Part shown: piece by piece, positions 59,956-64,000 of the stretch
Layout: every line of letters starts with the position of its first letter
How positions within the stretch are numbered: position 1 is the first letter of the stretch
Origin: an uncultured Chloroflexus sp.
GTDB lineage: Bacteria; Chloroflexota; Chloroflexia; Chloroflexales; Chloroflexaceae
Direction: 5' to 3'
DNA length: 64,000 nucleotides
Assembly: GCF_937951745.1 (NCBI RefSeq)
Contig: NZ_CALFBQ010000039.1
Span: 1 to 64,000 of the forward strand
Notes under the pieces: generated by a model
Database searches by the model: none
The model's input: the letters and a program-made list of their open reading frames with translations, nothing else
Told to the model about the DNA's origin: nothing
Position numbers and translations under genes: made by a program

Positions 59956-60294
59956 CTACAAGTTCGCCTGCAATGCCTCAGCCACGTTGGGGTAAGGACG
60001 TAAGACTCGGTTCAGCGTGGTCAATTCCAAAATCGCCAGCGCTTGCGCGCCCACACAAGCTAGCCGCAGATCACCACCGGCCAACCGGGTCGCCTTCAAC
60101 CCGCCGATGAGTGCGCCCAGCCCTGAACTATCAACAAAACTGACTTCGCTCATATCAACTACCAATAACCGAAACCCTTCGTTGACGGCCTGTACCAGCC
60201 GTTGCTTCACCTCTGCGGCGACTAACAGATCGAGCCGGCCCCGCAATTGAACCACTGCCGTGCGTTCGTCCACTGGATTGACCGTGATCTCCAT
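59956..60294 (-). CDS. STAS-domain anti-sigma factor antagonist (RsbV/SpoIIAA-like)
   Basis: 112-aa STAS protein: VVQLRGRLDLLVA, then VDMSEVSFVDSSGLGALIGGL with the phospho-acceptor Ser of DSSGLG. It is expected to be phosphorylated by the adjacent RsbW-like kinase and to release its target when dephosphorylated. AAGGGGG precedes ATG 60294. It is 36 nt downstream of the BcsA-like gene, in one operon with it. Confidence 0.92.
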   Translation of the reverse strand: MEITVNPVDERTAVVQLRGRLDLLVAAEVKQRLVQAVNEGFRLLVVDMSEVSFVDSSGLGALIGGLKATRLAGGDLRLACVGAQALAILELTTLNRVLRPYPNVAEALQANL

Positions 60295-60330
60295 CAACGC
60301 CCCCTTCACAAACTCTGGCGCCATACTGTG

Positions 60331-62307
60331 CTACTGCTCCTCGGTAGGTTGGTACATTGCTGCATCGATAACTACACTGAGCATAACTAGATCATACACT
60401 GCCCAAAAAACGTTGACCACCACCGGCAACCCGTCGCTCCGCCAGCCCAATGCCAATTGCCCTAACCCCACCACAATCGCTACCGCAAGCAATGGCATCA
60501 TCAAAAGCTGCCAGCGCACCAGCCCAAAATAGCGCCCCGCTTGCCGGGTCTTCGGCGTAACGATAAAACCGAGTTTCTTACCGAACCATACATTGGCTGC
60601 CGCAGTCGTCACCGCCTTGATCCAGAGCGGAAAGAGCGCCAGACTGTATTGCTGCCCGCGCCACGTTGGCCGTCCCCAACTGATCACGGCAAAGAGCAAT
60701 TGGTTGACAATCAGATACGGCGCCAACCGCCAGAAAAATTCATCGGATAACGCATTGACCGGCAATAAGCCAAAGATAAGGTAAAGCACTGGTGAGATCA
60801 AATAAATAATTGTCGGCACTCCCGACAAATAGCTCCACATCGTGTCAAAATAGGCGAGGCGTTGACCCAAACTCAAGCCCGGCAAGGTCAATGGATTTTC
60901 CCGCAGCATCACTTGAATCGTGCCCTGCGCCCACCGTAATCGCTGTTGCAGCGCGCTGCGCAGATCTTCCGGCGCCAACCCATGGGCCAATATTTCATCG
61001 TGGTAGACCGAACGCCAACCGGTCGCATGCATGCGCATTGAAGTTGACATGTCTTCGGTGACCGAGATCGTCGAAATCGGCAGGTAATCCATCGCTTCAT
61101 TAACAAGCAGCGGGATGAGTTGCCGCACGGTTTCGATCGCCGCCAACGGCGATCGATCGCGCGCTGCCAGTTCCGCCAAGAGCGCCTCGTCATTCAGCGC
61201 ACGCATAATCTCGGCAGCTTCGACCGCTTGAATTTCAGCCAGATCGGCCATGATCTGTTGCAAATCAGCCGCCACCACCATCCGCGCCGCTTCTTCGGCT
61301 CGTCGCTGAAACCGCTCGGTCACTTCCTGAAAGGTATCTCCGCGATCTAACTCGCGCCGCGCTTGCGCCACCGCCCTGCGCAGCTCGCGCAACGCCGGTG
61401 CAATCCGCTGCCGATCTACTTTGGTCAACCGCCGTTCTGCTTGCCGGATCACCGTATCGGCCTCGCGTAATGCTCGCCGGATACGCCGCTCGACATCGCG
61501 CACAAAGAAGCGCAAGCCGGTGCGAGCCAACGCCTCGCGGCGCAAGACTGCATTTGAACCACAGAAAAATGCTGCGTTCCAACCGTCCTTCCCCTGTTGG
61601 ATCGGGCCGTAAAAGAGCGGCGCTTGGCTGCCGAACGGATCTCCCGGAGGTACATTGATAAAGTATTGCGGCGTCTGAACCAACCCAACTAGTGGATCGG
61701 CAAAATAACCGAGGGTGCGGTCAAGGATCTGCGGCAACGGCACCTGATCGGCATCAAGGATCAACACAAAATCGCCGGTTGTCTGTTCAAGCGCATTGAT
61801 CAAATTACCGGCTTTGGCGTGCCGATCAAATCCTTTCCATGCCGCCGAACGAGTAATATAGCCACATCCCTCTTCCGCCGCCATTGCCCGCATTGCCGGA
61901 CTATTGCCATCATCGAGCAGATAGGTCTGATGTGGATAGCGGATCGCCACGGCCGCCCGCACGGTCTTGCGCACCAGTTCGACCGGCTCGTTATAGCAAG
62001 TGATAAATACATCAACCCGCAGACCGGGCGGGGCCGGCGGCGGCTCGCCCCGCTCGCGCAGCCGAAAGACGGTAAGCCCAAAGAGGAAGCTGCCAATATA
62101 GCTGTACAGCTCAGCGCCAAACAATGCTAACGCAAACAGCCACGCATTCCAGTTGAGCGAAACAGTTCCTCGCCAGAGTAGGTAGTACGCGCCGAGCGTT
62201 AGGTTGGTAATCACCAGAATCTTGATCAGGCCACGCCGGAACGCAGCCCATTCCGCTGGCCCCCAACTGGCGCGCAGGAAGGTTGTGTCGAGGTACGAAG
62301 ACCGCAT
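60331..62307 (-). CDS. BcsA-like family 2 polysaccharide synthase with helical insertion
   Basis: 658-aa membrane glycosyltransferase. Two N-terminal membrane helices, GT2 core with FITCYNEP, LLDDGN (Asp132/133), LDADQ (Asp185, 187), FFCGSNAVLRREAL (247-260), TED (417-419) and QRLRW (455-459), then about five C-terminal membrane helices. A charged, probably coiled-coil insertion (about 264-411) splits the core between the AVLRR and TED motifs, where cellulose synthases have only a few residues. A PilZ domain is not seen, so c-di-GMP control by the usual route is absent. AAAGGAT precedes ATG 62307. Product may be cellulose or another beta-glycan. Confidence 0.9.
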   Translation of the reverse strand: MRSSYLDTTFLRASWGPAEWAAFRRGLIKILVITNLTLGAYYLLWRGTVSLNWNAWLFALALFGAELYSYIGSFLFGLTVFRLRERGEPPPAPPGLRVDVFITCYNEPVELVRKTVRAAVAIRYPHQTYLLDDGNSPAMRAMAAEEGCGYITRSAAWKGFDRHAKAGNLINALEQTTGDFVLILDADQVPLPQILDRTLGYFADPLVGLVQTPQYFINVPPGDPFGSQAPLFYGPIQQGKDGWNAAFFCGSNAVLRREALARTGLRFFVRDVERRIRRALREADTVIRQAERRLTKVDRQRIAPALRELRRAVAQARRELDRGDTFQEVTERFQRRAEEAARMVVAADLQQIMADLAEIQAVEAAEIMRALNDEALLAELAARDRSPLAAIETVRQLIPLLVNEAMDYLPISTISVTEDMSTSMRMHATGWRSVYHDEILAHGLAPEDLRSALQQRLRWAQGTIQVMLRENPLTLPGLSLGQRLAYFDTMWSYLSGVPTIIYLISPVLYLIFGLLPVNALSDEFFWRLAPYLIVNQLLFAVISWGRPTWRGQQYSLALFPLWIKAVTTAAANVWFGKKLGFIVTPKTRQAGRYFGLVRWQLLMMPLLAVAIVVGLGQLALGWRSDGLPVVVNVFWAVYDLVMLSVVIDAAMYQPTEEQ

Positions 62308-62318
62308 AGACCTATCCT

Positions 62319-64000
62319 TTACTGTTTGCGCAACCAGCGAATACGAACGACCAACACTACCGTTGCCAGCAAAGCAATCAGCAAGATGCCGCCGACAAAT
62401 TGCCACACCGGGATGCGCTCAAGCAAGGCGACTTCAATTTGCGGCGTCAAGGTCTGCGGCGGGGCGGCCAGCGGCGGCGTCAATGGCACAACAATACTAT
62501 CGCGATCCCCTGTAATCTGGGCCTGCGCTCCGCGTAGCACATCTAAGAGCGCTCGTTCACGCAACGCTCGCACCCCTAGCCGCATACCTGCACCGTCAGC
62601 AGCGTCGATCAGCAACACCCGCGCACCAAATTGCCACGGCGACGGTATCAGACTCAACGTCGCTTGTGCGCCGCGACCGGGTTGATACACAAACGGGGTG
62701 GTTGCGGCTGTATTGAGGGTCATTGTCAATGAATTCCGGTTGCGATCTCCCAGAATCGCCAATGGCCCACTCCGTTCATTGCCAATTGTATCTGCAGTCA
62801 CGAGACGCGGCGGCAACACATCAGGCAGCGCGCTCCAACGACCCATTGCTGCCGCTAACTCCAAGCCGGCTTGGATCTCGGCGAGAGTTGGTTGCGCCGG
62901 CAATACCAATCGCGCGCTCGTGTCTCCAATAATGAGCGCTGCTGGAAACCGGCCAAGATCGTCTGCTGCCGCTGGATCATGGGGTAAACGCCACGCCGAT
63001 GTCGGTTCGATGATTGCCCATGCTGCTGATGTATCGACCTCTTCACAACCATTGTTCGGCAGATCGAGATACAAGCGCGCTTGGAGATCAATCCGGCGCA
63101 GCGGTGTACCGGCCAAATCGCTATTGAGCAGATCGGCGGGCAGTTCAAACCGATACCGCTCGATCGCGTTAGCTTCCACCCGCAGCCGCTGCGAACCAAG
63201 GGTGATGCCATTGACAGATACCGCCAACCACGACCTTTCCGGCACGAGGCCAGCCGCCGTCACGACGTGCAATTCGAGGGTAGCCCCCACTCGAAGATTC
63301 CATCCCGGCGGACGCTCGAAGGCGTAATCGATCTGGTGTTCACCCGCGCCGATCACCCGGCGCTGTGCGATGCCCAACTGGGCAAAACTGGCAGCGCCTT
63401 CCTGCCACGCTGCAGCGACTGGTGCCGGCGGCGCTTGAGTCACTGCCAGCGCCGGCGCCGCCGGCAACGCGACTGTCAAAGCCCGCGCAGCGTACTCTAG
63501 TGCGATGGGGGTTGCACCTGCCACCAGTAGTTGTGGCGGCGCAGTTGGTGCCAACGCCAAAATGCCGTGATCAACCGGAATCACCTGTCCATCCACTTCA
63601 TAGGCATTGCCATTCCAACGCACATTTCCCCAATCTCCGGCTGGCAGTGGGCCTAACGCGACCACGATCGCAGGGGATTGTGCAGGGACTGCCTCTGCAA
63701 CGTTCACGACCGGATCTTGCCTCGCCAATGCGGCCCACTGCCCAATCGCAAAGGCGACTATGCCTCCTGCAGTTAACGTAGCCGTATCAGTTGCCGGCGA
63801 TAACACAATGGTCGGCGGTAACCGGATCGTAGGTACGCTCAGCGGTAGCGGCGCGAACAGTGCTGCCAGATCGGCGAGCGTTCCTGTCATAACCGGTTGT
63901 AAGTCAAGCTGGAGCGTTGACTCTCCACTCACAACCGTCCATAACGCTGGATTCTGCACCTCTTCGCAGGCATCATCGGTCAAGCGCATGTGGATCTGCA
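62319..64000 (-). CDS. BcsB-like subunit of a polysaccharide synthase, 5' end beyond the window
   Basis: About 560 residues are visible and the frame continues off the right edge. Two similar modules each end in a CEE motif (DDACEEVQNPALW and NNGCEEVDTSAAW), with strand-rich jelly-roll-like sequence between, and a C-terminal membrane helix (about 525-548) before RIRWLRKQ. This fits BcsB, the periplasmic partner of BcsA, with which it forms the translocation complex. It ends 11 nt before the BcsA-like start. Confidence 0.75.
   Translation of the reverse strand, partial: QIHMRLTDDACEEVQNPALWTVVSGESTLQLDLQPVMTGTLADLAALFAPLPLSVPTIRLPPTIVLSPATDTATLTAGGIVAFAIGQWAALARQDPVVNVAEAVPAQSPAIVVALGPLPAGDWGNVRWNGNAYEVDGQVIPVDHGILALAPTAPPQLLVAGATPIALEYAARALTVALPAAPALAVTQAPPAPVAAAWQEGAASFAQLGIAQRRVIGAGEHQIDYAFERPPGWNLRVGATLELHVVTAAGLVPERSWLAVSVNGITLGSQRLRVEANAIERYRFELPADLLNSDLAGTPLRRIDLQARLYLDLPNNGCEEVDTSAAWAIIEPTSAWRLPHDPAAADDLGRFPAALIIGDTSARLVLPAQPTLAEIQAGLELAAAMGRWSALPDVLPPRLVTADTIGNERSGPLAILGDRNRNSLTMTLNTAATTPFVYQPGRGAQATLSLIPSPWQFGARVLLIDAADGAGMRLGVRALRERALLDVLRGAQAQITGDRDSIVVPLTPPLAAPPQTLTPQIEVALLERIPVWQFVGGILLIALLATVVLVVRIRWLRKQ

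Overview
The window reads as chromosomal DNA of a filamentous Chloroflexota bacterium, most likely Chloroflexus or a close relative. Supporting points are the moderately high G+C, sigma70-type promoters, a beta' subunit with a long coiled-coil insertion, a two-domain phosphofructokinase, a menaquinone-branch MenC-like enzyme, and abundant short intergenic repeats (AACGCAAAGACGC, CATTGCGAG and C/G-rich hairpin families). The genus is inferred from general knowledge, not from any search. No tRNA, rRNA, IS transposase, prophage or complete CRISPR-cas locus was seen.

Layout. 1-3.1 kb: 3' part of a four-PAS/STAS sensor (cut by the left edge), a long spacer holding a CRISPR-like repeat pair, and a CBS protein. 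3.3-7.5 kb: forward run of a glutaminyl-cyclase lipoprotein, a tandem FKBP prolyl isomerase, a MenC-like enolase-superfamily enzyme and two DUF4230-like membrane proteins. 7.5-12.9 kb: carA, then the riboflavin operon ribD-ribE-ribBA-ribH under an FMN riboswitch with nested alternative hairpins. 13.1-18 kb: GT4 glycosyltransferase, M20 peptidase, and a convergent Zn/Cd P-type ATPase. 18-24 kb: tandem phosphofructokinase, a 68-bp duplication of its 3' end, ssb with a strong promoter, an Lrp-type RAM domain protein and a multipass membrane protein. 24.3-33 kb: rpoB-rpoC. 33-36 kb: Ca2+-type P-ATPase.

36-38 kb is decayed accessory DNA: an MNT nucleotidyltransferase gene, a broken HepT partner and a frameshifted CPBP protease. 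38-41 kb: sensor kinase, response regulator and a small membrane protein. 41-46 kb: a 996-aa kinase/M23/aminotransferase fusion, divergent from a sugar-nucleotide reductase, then rsmI. 46-49 kb: a helix-turn-helix/HEAT-like protein, a broken MmyB-type regulator and a small DNA-binding protein. 49-55.4 kb: rmlA, a DapA-family aldolase, DAHP synthase, aspartate kinase and a quinone oxidoreductase. 55.7-59.5 kb: methyltransferase, CpXC-like protein, GT9 glycosyltransferase and LysM lipoprotein. 59.5-64 kb: a reverse operon of a BcsB-like protein (cut by the right edge), a BcsA-like synthase with a helical insertion in its catalytic domain, a STAS antagonist and an RsbW-like kinase.

Most of the window is housekeeping: transcription, riboflavin, pyrimidine, aromatic and aspartate-family amino acids, and glycolysis. 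The most distinctive items are the BcsB/BcsA/STAS/RsbW operon, the triple-domain fusion protein, the FMN riboswitch with competing hairpins, the tandem phosphofructokinase and the cluster of decaying genes at 36-38 and 47-48.5 kb.
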